A DNA stretch of 64,000 bases from JAHZKS01 sp047404135 (GTDB lineage: Bacteria; Pseudomonadota; Alphaproteobacteria; Rickettsiales; JABSSG01): positions 124,001 through 188,000 of the forward strand of contig JBDOIT010000002.1 in assembly GCA_047404135.1 (NCBI GenBank), given 5' to 3'. This document shows positions 54,738 to 64,000 of the stretch, in pieces. How positions within the stretch are numbered: position 1 is the stretch's first letter; each line of letters starts with the position of its first letter. The translations under genes and the position numbers were made by a program. The notes beneath the pieces are model-generated. The model saw nothing but the letters and a program-made list of their open reading frames with translations. It searched no databases and was not told the origin of the DNA.

Positions 54738-55918
54738 AAACAAAGATGAAAATAGAATATTCAAAAAAAATATCAAAAGCAGGCGAATATGCGTTTGCAG
54801 AAATCGACAAGAAAGTTGCAGAATTAGAAGACAAAGGAATTGACGCTATAGACTTCGGAGTTGGAGATCCAAAAAGCCCGCCACCTTCCTTTGTTATCGA
54901 AGGATTATCTGAAAGCGCTGAGAAAAGAAAATTATATGGCTACCCAAGCTATGTTGGGGACTCCTCTTATAGAGAAGCGTGTGCTGACCACATGATGAAT
55001 AACTTTAACGTGAAGCTTGATCCCAATACTGAGATCTCTGCAACATTAGGATCAAAAGAAGCTATCTTTAATTTTCCGATCGGATTCATCAATGAAGGGG
55101 ACATAGTAATATGTCCTAGCCCAGCATACCCGGTATACAAAACTGGAACTGAATTTTGTGGTGGAATTCCTTATCTGGTTCCACTACTGGAAGAAAATAA
55201 TTTCCTCATTGATTTTAAAAAAATTCCACAAGATATAGCAGATAAAGCAAAAGTGATTTGGATCAACTACCCAAACTCTCCTACGGGCGCTATAGCTCCT
55301 TTATCTTGGCTCAAGGCATTTACAGAATGGGCTGAAGAACATAATATTATTATCGCATCCGATGAAGGCTGTTATATTGATCTGTATTTCGAAGATAAGC
55401 CCCACTCTGTCTTGGAAGTAAAGACAGACGGAATCATAGCATTCTATTCGCTATCCAAAAGAAGTAACATGACTGGTTACAGAGTAGGATTTGTTGCGGG
55501 AGACGAACAAATAATCTCTGGATTTAGAAAAGTAAAAACAAATATAGACTCAGGAACCCCTATCTTTATACAGGATGTCGCAGCAAAAGCATTGCGTGAC
55601 TCCAGCTATACAGAAAAAATGTGCGCCGAATATAGACAGAAAAGAGATATCATAATCCCCGCTTTAACATCCTTAGGACTTGAGAAAACTCTATCAATCT
55701 CAACTTTTTATCTATGGCAGAAAGTGCCTTCTAATATGACAGATGTAGAATTCTCCATCAAGCTTATTGAAAGAGGGATAGTGGTCACACCAGGAAGTAT
55801 GATATCTGATGAAGTAAATGGAGCAAATCCAGGGAAAGAATTCGTAAGATTTGCACTAGTTCCAATAATAGAAGATATAAAGAAAGCAGCAGATATTATT
55901 AGAAATATGGACCTTTAA
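54734..55918 (+). CDS. dapL: LL-diaminopimelate aminotransferase (DapL-like)
   Basis: 394 residues, class I/II PLP aminotransferase. EYAFAEIDKKVAELEDKGIDAIDFGVGDP, GYPSYVGDSSYREACADHM, LGSKEAIFNFPIGFINEGD, NYPNSPTGA, the Asp in ASDEGCYIDL and the PLP lysine in SLSKRSNMTGYRVGF are visible. The N-terminal half resembles DapL, which makes LL-DAP directly from tetrahydrodipicolinate; DapC is the alternative. It overlaps dapF by 4 bases. With DapB and DapF it predicts a three-step HTPA-to-meso-DAP route that skips succinylation. Confidence 0.82.
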   Translation: MKTKMKIEYSKKISKAGEYAFAEIDKKVAELEDKGIDAIDFGVGDPKSPPPSFVIEGLSESAEKRKLYGYPSYVGDSSYREACADHMMNNFNVKLDPNTEISATLGSKEAIFNFPIGFINEGDIVICPSPAYPVYKTGTEFCGGIPYLVPLLEENNFLIDFKKIPQDIADKAKVIWINYPNSPTGAIAPLSWLKAFTEWAEEHNIIIASDEGCYIDLYFEDKPHSVLEVKTDGIIAFYSLSKRSNMTGYRVGFVAGDEQIISGFRKVKTNIDSGTPIFIQDVAAKALRDSSYTEKMCAEYRQKRDIIIPALTSLGLEKTLSISTFYLWQKVPSNMTDVEFSIKLIERGIVVTPGSMISDEVNGANPGKEFVRFALVPIIEDIKKAADIIRNMDL

Positions 55919-57312
55919 TTCAAAGCTTCTATTTCTTTTACAATCTTTTCAGTGATCTTTTTTGCATCAGCAAATAACATTAAAGTATTGTCTCTAAAGA
56001 ATAATTCATTCTGAATACCGGCATATCCAGGAGACATCCCCCTCTTCACAAATAATACTGTTTTAGCTTTTTCAACTTCCAAAATAGGCATGCCGTATAT
56101 AGGGCTTTCTGGATCATTTTTAGCAGCCGGATTTGTAACATCATTTGCACCAATCACATACACTATATCAGCAGTAGCAAAATCTCTGTTCACATCTTCT
56201 AATTCAAAGACTTTATCGTAACCAATACCAGCTTCCGCTAGAAGAACATTCATATGACCAGGCATACGGCCTGCAACAGGATGTATAGCATATTTCACCG
56301 ACACGCCTTCTTTTTCCAAAAGATCATCTAGCTCTTTCAAAGCATGCTGTGCATGCGCAACTGCCATACCATATCCAGGAACAATGATTACAGATGAGGA
56401 GTTCTTCATCAAGAATGCAGCATCTTCTGCGCTACTTTCTTTTACCACCTTATCTCCATCATCTGCTCCGGATACACTGGCTGAACTAACCATTCCACCA
56501 AATATCACATTGATGATAGACCTGTTCATAGCTTTACACATTACATAACTTAATATGGCACCAGAAGCACCAACTAGAGCACCAACGATGATCAATAATC
56601 CATTAGCAAGCGTAAACCCAATACCTGCTGCTGCCCAACCAGAATAAGAGTTCAGCATTGATATTACTACTGGCATATCTGCACCACCAATCGGTGTCAC
56701 AAGCAATATACCTAATAACGAAGATACACAGATTAAAGATATGAAAGATGAAAAAGATTCTGTTTTACAGAAATTCACTGACAGAAAAATTATTATGCAT
56801 AGTAGCATTAAGTTCACAGCATGATGCCCCGTAAATCTCAACGGCTTTCCGGATAAAATCCCCTGCAGCTTTGCAAAGGCAACGATAGAGCCTGTAAAAG
56901 TAATGGCGCCAATAGAACCGCCCACTGAAAGCTCCATTAAACTAGACACCTTTAATGCTCCTTCTTGCCCTATTCCATATCCTTCTGGATCAACCAAAGC
57001 ACCCAGCGCTATAACCGTTGCTGCAAGACCAACTAGAGAATGAAAACCAGCAACTAACTGAGGCATAGCTGTCATTTTTATCTTCAAGGCAACAACACTA
57101 CCAATGATCGCGCCAACAGCTATAGCAGCAAGAATCAAAACGTTATTTTGTATATGTGGGAAATACATAGTTGCGGCAACAGCAATAATCATACCAACAA
57201 CACCCATAACATTTCCTTGCCTTGCATTCTTTGGCGAGGACAGACTTTTCAATGTCATAATAAATAGAAAAACTGGAATCAGGTAGATAAGGGATATATT
57301 TGTAGGAACCAT
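55915..57312 (-). CDS. pntB: NAD(P) transhydrogenase subunit beta
   Basis: 465 residues. Proton-translocating transhydrogenase: N-terminal half with about eight to nine membrane helices (VGMIIAVAATMYF, GHHAVNLMLLCIIIF, PIGGADMPVVISMLNSYSGWAAAGIGFTL), and a soluble NADP domain III (VIIVPGYGMAVAHAQHAL, HPVAGRMPGHMNVLLAEAGI, VYVIGANDVTNPAAKNDPESPIYGMPILEV). Intact. Its stop overlaps that of convergent dapL. It closes the pntAA-pntAB-pntB operon. Confidence 0.97.
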   Translation of the reverse strand: MVPTNISLIYLIPVFLFIMTLKSLSSPKNARQGNVMGVVGMIIAVAATMYFPHIQNNVLILAAIAVGAIIGSVVALKIKMTAMPQLVAGFHSLVGLAATVIALGALVDPEGYGIGQEGALKVSSLMELSVGGSIGAITFTGSIVAFAKLQGILSGKPLRFTGHHAVNLMLLCIIIFLSVNFCKTESFSSFISLICVSSLLGILLVTPIGGADMPVVISMLNSYSGWAAAGIGFTLANGLLIIVGALVGASGAILSYVMCKAMNRSIINVIFGGMVSSASVSGADDGDKVVKESSAEDAAFLMKNSSSVIIVPGYGMAVAHAQHALKELDDLLEKEGVSVKYAIHPVAGRMPGHMNVLLAEAGIGYDKVFELEDVNRDFATADIVYVIGANDVTNPAAKNDPESPIYGMPILEVEKAKTVLFVKRGMSPGYAGIQNELFFRDNTLMLFADAKKITEKIVKEIEALN

Positions 57313-57729
57313 TTATTTTTTCTTCTTTTTAAACATTGATAACATTCTTTGTGTCACGATAAATCCACCAAAAATATTGATAGATGCAATCATCACAGCA
57401 AAAAAACCAAGACCTTGCGACATACCAAAACCCTCAGTACCTAGTATCAATACTGCACCAACAATTACGATTCCAGAAATCGCATTAGTCACAGAAACCA
57501 AAGGAGTATGAAGAGCTGGAGTAACATTCCACACAACATAGTAACCCACAAAGCAGGCTAATAAAAAGATAGTTACGGAGAACACAAAGGGATCTACACC
57601 AGAATGAGTTACATGCGATACCACAGCTTCCTGAGAAGCAGAACCAAGATTAATCACCTTCTTAGATAATATATGCGCATAATCACTAATATGCTGCATC
57701 TCCCTTGCAATTGTTTTTGTTTCGTGCAT
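57313..57729 (-). CDS. pntAB: NAD(P) transhydrogenase subunit alpha, part 2
   Basis: 138 residues from the ATG at 57729, which has GAGGA upstream (a GTG at 57741 is also in frame). Three to four membrane helices: FVFSVTIFLLACFVGYYVVWNVTPALHTPLMSVTN-like sequence, SGIVIVGAVLIL and GFFAVMIASINIFGGF. This is the split membrane portion of PntA found in alphaproteobacteria. The soluble part is encoded next door. Confidence 0.94.
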   Translation of the reverse strand: MHETKTIAREMQHISDYAHILSKKVINLGSASQEAVVSHVTHSGVDPFVFSVTIFLLACFVGYYVVWNVTPALHTPLVSVTNAISGIVIVGAVLILGTEGFGMSQGLGFFAVMIASINIFGGFIVTQRMLSMFKKKKK

Positions 57730-57730
57730 T

Positions 57731-58870
57731 TTATTCCTCACTTATAACGTTGTTCACAATATGCCCCTGATGAGTAATCAATGAAGATTCGATAACCTCG
57801 TCTTCTGTATTAATTTTTACTTCACTAGAGTCTTTATCCACTAGAATCTTAACAAAATTCAGTATATTCTTTGAGTATAGATTACTTGCGTCAGATGCCA
57901 CTCTTGAAGCATAGTTTGAATAACCAACAATTTTAATATTATTATATTCAACTACTTTACCTAATTCTGTAAGCTCACAATTCCCTCCATTAACAGCTGC
58001 TAGATCCACTATTACAGATCCCATTTTCATAGTATCAACCATTGTTTTTGGCACAAGTATTGGAGCTTTACGCCCTGGAATCAAAGCTGTACATATTACA
58101 ATGTCTGATTTATTAATTTCAGAATGTATCAATGCAGATTGCTTCTTCTTATATTCTTCACTAGTATCTTTGGCGTACCCTCCTTTCGTTTCCAAATCTT
58201 CATTATTTTCTACTTCTATAAATGTGCCACCCACACTTTCTACTTGCTCTTTTGCAGCAGCACGGACGTCAAATACACTAACTATTGCTCCCATTCTTTT
58301 AGCAGTTGCAATAGCTTGAAGACCAGCAACACCAGCACCCAAGATAAGAACACGAGTTGGTGTAACCGTACCAGCGGCCGTGATCATCATTGGAAATATT
58401 TTTCTATACTCATACGAAGCTTCGATAACAGCTCTATAACCAGCCAAATTGCTTTGGGATGAAAGAGCATCTATAGATTGAGCACGCGTTATACGAGGAA
58501 CCAACTCCATAGAAAACGAACTAATTCCCTTCTTGCAATAGCTTTTGAGAAGATCGCGATTTTCAAACGGAGACAAAAGACCAATAACAGCTCCACCTTT
58601 TTTCATGCATGTAAGCTCAGTATTTTTGCTATTTAGTGGAGATGGCTGCACTTTCAGAACTAAATCGGCATCACTCAAGATTTCCAAAGGAATTTTTGAT
58701 ATTCTTGCACCAGAGGTCTCGAAATCATTATCTGAAAAACCAGAACACACCCCAGCGCCGGATTCTATAAAAACTTCAAACCCCAAATCAACATAAGAAC
58801 GAACTGTAGCAGGTGACACAGCAACTCTTTTCTCATCCTCCGCCCTCTCTTTTAATACGCCTATTTTCAT
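57731..58870 (-). CDS. pntAA: NAD(P) transhydrogenase subunit alpha, part 1
   Basis: About 379 residues from ATG 58870 (MKIGVLKERAEDEKRVAV); frame extends to a TTG at 58882. The NAD-binding domain I: RVAVSPATV, GAVIGLLSPF, EMVPRITRAQSIDALSSQSNLAGYRAVIEA-like block, VLILGAGVAGLQAIATAKRMGAIVSVFDVR and ICTALIPGRKAPILV are present. The subunit makes NADPH from NADH using the proton gradient, supporting biosynthesis and oxidative defence. Confidence 0.96.
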   Translation of the reverse strand: MKIGVLKERAEDEKRVAVSPATVRSYVDLGFEVFIESGAGVCSGFSDNDFETSGARISKIPLEILSDADLVLKVQPSPLNSKNTELTCMKKGGAVIGLLSPFENRDLLKSYCKKGISSFSMELVPRITRAQSIDALSSQSNLAGYRAVIEASYEYRKIFPMMITAAGTVTPTRVLILGAGVAGLQAIATAKRMGAIVSVFDVRAAAKEQVESVGGTFIEVENNEDLETKGGYAKDTSEEYKKKQSALIHSEINKSDIVICTALIPGRKAPILVPKTMVDTMKMGSVIVDLAAVNGGNCELTELGKVVEYNNIKIVGYSNYASRVASDASNLYSKNILNFVKILVDKDSSEVKINTEDEVIESSLITHQGHIVNNVISEE

Positions 58871-58953
58871 AACTCTCTTCAAAAAAATTTTTTCAAGTCT
58901 ATATATAAATAAAACCTTTGCAAATACTTTTTATAAGAAAAAGAAACTTCAAT

Positions 58954-58982
58954 TTGATCAATGGATTTTTTTTTGCTATGTT
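58954..58982 (+). promoter_or_regulatory. Predicted tRNA-Val promoter
   Basis: TTGATC (58954-58959) and TATGTT (58977-58982) with 17-base spacing; the predicted start lies just before the tRNA 5' end. Confidence 0.5.
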
Positions 58983-58998
58983 ATCGCACATCTGGTGC

Positions 58999-59075
58999 GG
59001 GTGATTAGCTCAGGTGGTTAGAGTGCTACCTTGACATGGTAGAGGTCAGAAGTTCGAGTCTTCTATCACCCACCA
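58999..59075 (+). tRNA. tRNA-Val (GAC)
   Basis: 77 nt with encoded CCA. Acceptor GGGTGAT pairs with ATCACCC, anticodon stem CTACC/GGTAG closes the loop TTGACAT with anticodon GAC, discriminator A73 as in tRNA-Val. Convergent with the downstream methyltransferase gene. Confidence 0.96.
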
Positions 59076-59098
59076 TAAACAGTTGTGAATAATTTGCT

Positions 59099-59881
59099 TT
59101 ATAAAGTCTTATAGCCAACGCATGTAATGATCTCAAAACTGCTATCCACACTGGAGTCTTTCATCCCAAAAAGCTTTCGATATTCGCCGCTGAATGCATT
59201 TAAAACATCTTTGCGTAGATAGCGGATATTTCCTCCCCCCATGCAGTTAGACTCCCCCATCGCCTGTAGATCTTTGAGAATTTTCAGGGGATCCTGGTAA
59301 TTTACTTTTTTTAAAGTCTTATCAACTACAACATCTTTGAATCTTGCTTTCTGCATCAATTCCGCTAGAGATTTTGTTGCAATCATTGGAGGAACATGGA
59401 AATTCACATTTATACCAAGTTTGGATTCAATTTCTACGAATACCCTCTTCACTTCACTCAAAGAGCTGCCTCCTATAAAACTCGCAACGAACAGACCTCC
59501 GGGTTTTAAAGACCTACGTATCTGTATCAATGCTCCCAAAAGATCATTTACCCAATGCAAATTTAAAACACTCATAACTAAATCAAAGCTATTATCCTTA
59601 AATGGTAAAAACTCTTCATCTAGCTGCACTCTCATTCCGGTAAATTTTTGTAGCATCTTCATTGATAAATCCGCACTAACAAGGTTCTTAAAATTTGCAT
59701 GACTTAAATCAAAAGTCTTTGAGCCAAGATTCAAAACGCTATTATATTCTTTCTGCAGAAAAGAAACTCTATCTAAAACATCTACAAAAGAATCTTTAAA
59801 CAAGAAGTTTGCCTCATCTATCGTAGAAGCAGATGCGTCACGATGAAGCTTCAGTATGTCTCTGTTGAAAATTTTTGTCAT
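59099..59881 (-). CDS. SAM-dependent methyltransferase (BioC/NDUFAF5-like)
   Basis: 260 residues. N-terminal IFNRDILKLHRDASA, degenerate motif I VLNLGSKTFDLSHA, LPFKDNSFDLVMSVLNLHWVNDL and RRSLKPGGLFVASFIGG are typical of the alphaproteobacterial relatives of NDUFAF5, which hydroxylates or methylates a complex I subunit, and of BioC (malonyl-ACP methyltransferase). ATKSLAELMQKARFKDVVVD and MGGGNIRYLRKD favour the NDUFAF5-like group. The glycine-rich motif I is weaker than usual (LGSKT). It follows yaaA by 0 bases. Confidence 0.78.
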   Translation of the reverse strand: MTKIFNRDILKLHRDASASTIDEANFLFKDSFVDVLDRVSFLQKEYNSVLNLGSKTFDLSHANFKNLVSADLSMKMLQKFTGMRVQLDEEFLPFKDNSFDLVMSVLNLHWVNDLLGALIQIRRSLKPGGLFVASFIGGSSLSEVKRVFVEIESKLGINVNFHVPPMIATKSLAELMQKARFKDVVVDKTLKKVNYQDPLKILKDLQAMGESNCMGGGNIRYLRKDVLNAFSGEYRKLFGMKDSSVDSSFEIITCVGYKTL

Positions 59882-60646
59882 TCAAACCTCTCTTGTAAAG
59901 CATACATTATATTTGTCAGACAGCTCTTCATCAAACCTGTATCCATCTAAATTAAACTTTTTAATACTATCCACGTCATTCAATCTATTTCTAATAATAA
60001 AATTGATCATTTTACCTCTAGCCCTTTTTGCAAAAATACCTATTGTCTTGTATTGTCCTTCTTTATTCTCCTTAAAATCCACATTAATAACCATACCTTC
60101 TAAAGTTTTTCTATCAACCGCTTTAGAGTATTCCTGAGAAGCAAGATTTAAAATCACGGTATTTTTTTTTGAACCCATATTAAATTCTTTAGATATTTGA
60201 TCTCCCCAAAACTCATAAAGATTTTTACTCTTTCCCACAGAAAGCCTTGTTCCCATCTCTAATCTATATGGCTGAATAAGGTCCAATGGCTTCAATACAC
60301 CATATAACCCAGAAAGGATTCGCAGATGCTTTTGTGCAAATCTTAATTCTTCTTCAGAATAATCCTCTACTTCAATTCCTAAATATACATCTCCCTGAAA
60401 AGCAAATAGTGCTGGTTTTGCATTTGATTCACTAAAATGATCTGAAAAATCTTTGAACCTATTAAAATTCAATTCAGCTAATTTATGACTAATTTTCATC
60501 ATAGTTAATATCTCATCCTTAGTTTTCTTCTTCATCTCAGATATAATGCTCCCAAGTTGCTCTTGCATCACAGGTTCACTTGTTTTCACCTTATTAGACA
60601 TAAGAGAAAAATCTTGAGTTTTTGAAGGAGAGGTAATAATTATCAT
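59882..60646 (-). CDS. yaaA: Peroxide stress protein YaaA (DUF328)
   Basis: 254 residues. MIIITSPSKTQDF at the N-terminus, YLGIEVEDYSEEELRFAQKHLRILSGLYGVLKPLDLIQPYRLEMGTRL as a family block, NLASQEYSKAVD and FAKRARGKMINFIIRNRLND near the end are clear. In E. coli YaaA lowers free iron under peroxide stress. It is transcribed away from sixA and runs into the methyltransferase gene. Confidence 0.93.
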   Translation of the reverse strand: MIIITSPSKTQDFSLMSNKVKTSEPVMQEQLGSIISEMKKKTKDEILTMMKISHKLAELNFNRFKDFSDHFSESNAKPALFAFQGDVYLGIEVEDYSEEELRFAQKHLRILSGLYGVLKPLDLIQPYRLEMGTRLSVGKSKNLYEFWGDQISKEFNMGSKKNTVILNLASQEYSKAVDRKTLEGMVINVDFKENKEGQYKTIGIFAKRARGKMINFIIRNRLNDVDSIKKFNLDGYRFDEELSDKYNVCFTREV

Positions 60647-60737
60647 AATTTTAAAAATTCGCTTGAGTCACAAAGATAAATATATTGATAACATACTACA
60701 ATTATTTTATTATCCTTCATGAAAAATAGGTACATTC

Positions 60738-61211
60738 GTGAAGACTTTATATTTACTGAGACACGCAGAGGCGGAGAAAAGAGTCCTCTTAGAAGATCTA
60801 GAAAGAAAGCTAACCGAAGCTGGCAGAAATCAAGTAATAGACCTAGCAAAAAAAATAAAAAAACAGAGTATCAACTTTGATATAGCACTGTGCTCGATAT
60901 CTCAGAGAACAATAGAGACATGCGATGCTCTACTAGAAAATTCTGCACCTAAAACACCGGTTGAAAGAAGAGCATCTCTTTATAATCCATCTATAGAAGA
61001 TTTGATATCAAATATAGAAATGCTAGACAACAACGTTAACTCTGCACTAATAGTAAGTCACAACCCAGCTATTAGCGAACTTAGAAACCTATTGTCTTCG
61101 GAAGAGTCTGGGCTCACATATTTCAACCCCGCAGATATGGAAATATTAAAATTAGACATAGATACTTGGCAACATGTAAAGGCAAATTGCGCTCGTGCCA
61201 GTAAAGTTTAA
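60738..61211 (+). CDS. sixA: SixA-type phosphohistidine phosphatase
   Basis: 157 residues, histidine phosphatase superfamily. The RHG motif is in LYLLRHAEAEKR (residues about 4-15), followed by LTEAGRNQVIDLAKKI, ALCSISQRTIETCD and the second catalytic His in ALIVSHNPAISELRNLL. SixA removes phosphate from histidine phosphotransfer domains and the PTS phosphotransferase NPr; the target here is unknown. It lies 8 bases before addA. Confidence 0.9.
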   Translation: MKTLYLLRHAEAEKRVLLEDLERKLTEAGRNQVIDLAKKIKKQSINFDIALCSISQRTIETCDALLENSAPKTPVERRASLYNPSIEDLISNIEMLDNNVNSALIVSHNPAISELRNLLSSEESGLTYFNPADMEILKLDIDTWQHVKANCARASKV

Positions 61212-61219
61212 AAAATCTA

Positions 61220-64000
61220 ATGAATCAAAATATATATCAAAAAGCATCCGACCCACAGAAGAGCATCTGGGTATCAGCATCAGCTGGATCTGGAAAAACC
61301 AAAACTTTAATTGATAGATTTCTTAGGTTGATACTTTCTGGAACTGCACCAGAGAAAATATTATGCGTTACATTTACTAAAGTTGCCGCATCAGAAATGC
61401 TAACTAGAATCCGTGAAATACTTGCACGGTGGACATATATTACAGATGCAGAACTCAAAAAAGAATTAAAAGAACTGAACCAATATAGTTCTCTCAAGGG
61501 TATAAAGAAGGCCAGAAGTTTATTCTCACATTTTATTGGAAACCAAGAAAATCTTCAGATTCAAACCCTTCACTCTTTCTGCCAAAAACTCATTAGTACC
61601 TTCCCTTTAGAGGCAGGACTGAAAATCAACCCTGAAATAATCACTGAATACCAAAGATCTGCACTAACTGAGCAAACAAAAAACTTCCTCCTAGAGAATT
61701 ACGAAACAGAAACAAAAGACCCAACAGCCCTAAATTACCTACTAAGCAACATACATGAATCCACGCTAGACAATCTCTTAGAGAGAGCCTCTTACATTTC
61801 TCATATATCCAATCTTTCTGCAAAAGAGGGTCATCTCAACACTTGCTATAAATATTTAGGTGCCACGCCAGAAACATGCAAGAAGGCTTTAATGGCTTCT
61901 CACAATAATATACTGAATTACCTTAAGTCTAATATCAATATTTTAAAATCGAACTCTGCGCCTGAATTAGACCTTTTTATAAATCCCTGCTTAACTTTCA
62001 TTCAAGAAACGCAGTTAGACTCTCTCAAATCGACCTTTCTAACTTCCACCGGCTCTCCAAGAAAGACATTACTTAAAAAGAAACATACTTCTCTATTCAC
62101 AGAAGTTTCTGAGATATTATATCATATCCGAGATCTAGTTTATCAGCACAGCCAAAATGAAGCTATCGAACATACATTGTACTGTAGTATTGGATTTATA
62201 GATCTTTTATTTCTCTTTAACAAATATTTTTCTGACCTCAAAAAGGAACTAGGATACCTAGACTATGACGACATTATCAGCATTAGCCTAAAAATGCTTG
62301 AGAATGAGGGATTATCTAGATGGATTGAAACCAAATTAAACGCAAAAATAGAACATGTCATGGTTGATGAAAGCCAAGATATAAACTTAAAGCAATGGCA
62401 AATAATACATGCATGTATCAAAGATTTTTTCTCTAGTAATCATAATACTTTATTTATCGTAGGGGATCATAAGCAATCCATATACAGCTTCCAGGGATCC
62501 TCTCCTGAACTTTTTGCCGGCATAAAACAACTCTTACACAACAAAGCATCTGAGTTTGACCAAGAACTTCATTCATTAGATTTTAAAAAATCTTTTCGAT
62601 CAGATAAACTTATTCTAGATTTTGTTGATTCTGTTTTTAGCACCATAGAGAAAACTAACACAAATTATTTCTGTGAAAATAACCTTAAGCATATCTCACA
62701 TCAAAACTTTGATCACGCATCCATAGAGTTATGGCCCCTCTTTGTAAATGCAAAAGAAAAAAACAAAGCAAATGAGTGGGATATAACCACCAATTACCAA
62801 GACACTTATACAGCATCAAAAACCCTTGCAAAGGTTATCGCTAAAAAAATAGAAACCTTAATAAACAAAGAATGTTTTATACCTGCAGATTTTATGATCC
62901 TAGTAAGAAAAAGAGATTTATTTACCAACTATATGGTAAATTCACTGAAGGAGAAAAATATACCTGTAAGCGGAATGGATAGAATCCTGCTACAGAATAA
63001 TATTGCTGTCAAAGACTTAATATCTCTTATGCAGTTTATAGTTACACCAGAAGATGACTATAATTTAGCATGTCTATTGAAGTCTCCTATATTCAATATC
63101 AGCGAAGATGACTTATTATATCTATGCCAGAGAGAAAAGAAAACTTTATGGGAAAAGCTAAAAAAGAAGCCTAAAATACAAAAATACCTATCGAACCTAT
63201 TAACAAATACTGCAATACACCAACCTCATAAACTAACGTCATACTGCTTAGATATACAAGGCAAGAGGAGATCCTTCTTGTCCTCTCTAGGAATGCACGT
63301 GACTGAAATTTTAGATGAGTTCCTAGAGATTTGCTTAGAATTTGAAAGCACAAAAACAAGCTCTCTTTTATCTTTCATACAATGGTTCCGTAGCTCCAAT
63401 ATAGAAGTCAAAAAGGAATTAGATGTAGTAAAAAATGAAGTCAAAGTCATGACAATACATGCCTCTAAAGGCCTGCAATCTAAATATGTAATTCTCCCTG
63501 ACACAACAACTGTTCCAAAAAACAAAGACCAAATATTATTTGACCAACTAAACGATATAATACTTTATAATGTCTCAGAAAATCATGATAAAAAATACCA
63601 AAATCTTTTAAAAAACACAAAACTGCGCACACTACAAGAATATTATCGGTTACTTTATGTGGGGTTAACTAGAGCAAAAACTCATTTGCTCATATGTGGG
63701 CATAGCAGCATTGAAACTTTATCTGATTTGTCATGGTACAGCATCATTCAAAAAACTCTTCAAGAAAACTGCGAAAAAAAATATTGTGATTCATTATATG
63801 GATATAAAAACTCAGCAGAGAACATTGAAAATGAATGTTACTTTATATCTAATTCCGATTATACCTATCAAAAAAAGCACGGGGAACAATCCATCTCAGT
63901 AAAAAAAGAGCAGATTGAAGAATCCACTCCTTTGCCTAATTTTCTCTTAGAGGAATATCAAGATTATAAACAACATATCTCCACATCACCTTCTGAGAAA
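61220..64000 (+). CDS. addA: Double-strand break repair helicase AddA, 3'-truncated by window end
   Basis: Open from ATG 61220 to the last base (927 codons); the stop lies outside. AddA is the UvrD-like helicase-nuclease subunit of AddAB, the alphaproteobacterial counterpart of RecBCD. Helicase motifs are intact: motif I SASAGSGKTKTLIDRF, Ia VTFTKVAASEM, II HVMVDESQDINLKQW, III FIVGDHKQSIYSFQGSSPELF, V VMTIHASKGLQSKYVILPDT and VI RLLYVGLTRAKTHLLI. The C-terminal nuclease domain is not in the window. The gene follows sixA closely; addB is not seen here. Confidence 0.94.
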   Translation, partial: MNQNIYQKASDPQKSIWVSASAGSGKTKTLIDRFLRLILSGTAPEKILCVTFTKVAASEMLTRIREILARWTYITDAELKKELKELNQYSSLKGIKKARSLFSHFIGNQENLQIQTLHSFCQKLISTFPLEAGLKINPEIITEYQRSALTEQTKNFLLENYETETKDPTALNYLLSNIHESTLDNLLERASYISHISNLSAKEGHLNTCYKYLGATPETCKKALMASHNNILNYLKSNINILKSNSAPELDLFINPCLTFIQETQLDSLKSTFLTSTGSPRKTLLKKKHTSLFTEVSEILYHIRDLVYQHSQNEAIEHTLYCSIGFIDLLFLFNKYFSDLKKELGYLDYDDIISISLKMLENEGLSRWIETKLNAKIEHVMVDESQDINLKQWQIIHACIKDFFSSNHNTLFIVGDHKQSIYSFQGSSPELFAGIKQLLHNKASEFDQELHSLDFKKSFRSDKLILDFVDSVFSTIEKTNTNYFCENNLKHISHQNFDHASIELWPLFVNAKEKNKANEWDITTNYQDTYTASKTLAKVIAKKIETLINKECFIPADFMILVRKRDLFTNYMVNSLKEKNIPVSGMDRILLQNNIAVKDLISLMQFIVTPEDDYNLACLLKSPIFNISEDDLLYLCQREKKTLWEKLKKKPKIQKYLSNLLTNTAIHQPHKLTSYCLDIQGKRRSFLSSLGMHVTEILDEFLEICLEFESTKTSSLLSFIQWFRSSNIEVKKELDVVKNEVKVMTIHASKGLQSKYVILPDTTTVPKNKDQILFDQLNDIILYNVSENHDKKYQNLLKNTKLRTLQEYYRLLYVGLTRAKTHLLICGHSSIETLSDLSWYSIIQKTLQENCEKKYCDSLYGYKNSAENIENECYFISNSDYTYQKKHGEQSISVKKEQIEESTPLPNFLLEEYQDYKQHISTSPSEK

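Overview
The window is AT-rich and densely coding. It reads as a chromosome segment of an obligate host-associated alphaproteobacterium of the order Rickettsiales. The evidence is three tandem ATP/ADP translocase genes, 5-aminolevulinate synthase (C4 heme route), LpxI, split PntAA/PntAB/PntB, a DUF2610 protein typical of Rickettsiales, a PopZ-like DUF2497 protein, a mitochondrial ELM1-like protein, and several ankyrin and pentapeptide proteins. Lipopolysaccharide genes (lpxA, lpxI, kdsA) and peptidoglycan genes (murG, ftsW, lysC/dap cluster, amidase) argue against Anaplasmataceae. Class II fructose-1,6-bisphosphatase and TpiA next to ATP import recall Midichloriaceae-like lineages. That family-level placement is inference.

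Layout. 0-6 kb: end of lpxA, lpxI, yciB; hemA and ctaA (minus); gmk; a BI-1 protein; an unknown Cys-containing protein. 6-11 kb: groEL/groES behind a tandemly duplicated promoter, hemB, an ELM1-like gene, a cold-shock gene. 11-17 kb (minus): ftsW-murG-lipoprotein-glpX-recJ. 17-23 kb (plus): DUF2610 protein, a large pentapeptide/hydrophobic protein that may be an effector, rpmG (55 codons), rpsP, a HIG1-type small membrane protein, gltX, an FkbM methyltransferase. 23-29.5 kb is accessory-rich: two ankyrin proteins, a BrnQ carrier, an amidase, a secreted protocatechuate-dioxygenase-fold protein without its metal ligands, a membrane pentapeptide protein, an FKBP-like protein. 29.5-45 kb: holB-metG-tatD, a frameshifted nth, an MHS transporter, a HAD phosphatase, rplS, trmD, ankyrin/popZ/tolC, tRNA-Cys, xerD, tpiA-secG-pyrG-kdsA. 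45-50 kb: three tlc genes. 50-56 kb: lysC-lysA facing dapB-dapF-dapL. 56-64 kb: pnt operon, tRNA-Val, a methyltransferase, yaaA, sixA, and addA, which runs off the window.

The genes fit an intracellular bacterium that imports host nucleotides, probably proline/betaine-type osmolytes and branched-chain amino acids, yet still makes heme, LPS and meso-DAP peptidoglycan.

The observations most worth following are: nth broken exactly at a 10-A homopolymer; a DapF whose two catalytic cysteines are both serine in an otherwise intact DAP operon; the large protein at 17445; the ligand-less dioxygenase-fold protein; the 88-bp tandem duplication of the groESL promoter; and a 750-bp non-coding gap between trmD and rplS. 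I found no CRISPR array, insertion sequence, prophage or rRNA gene.
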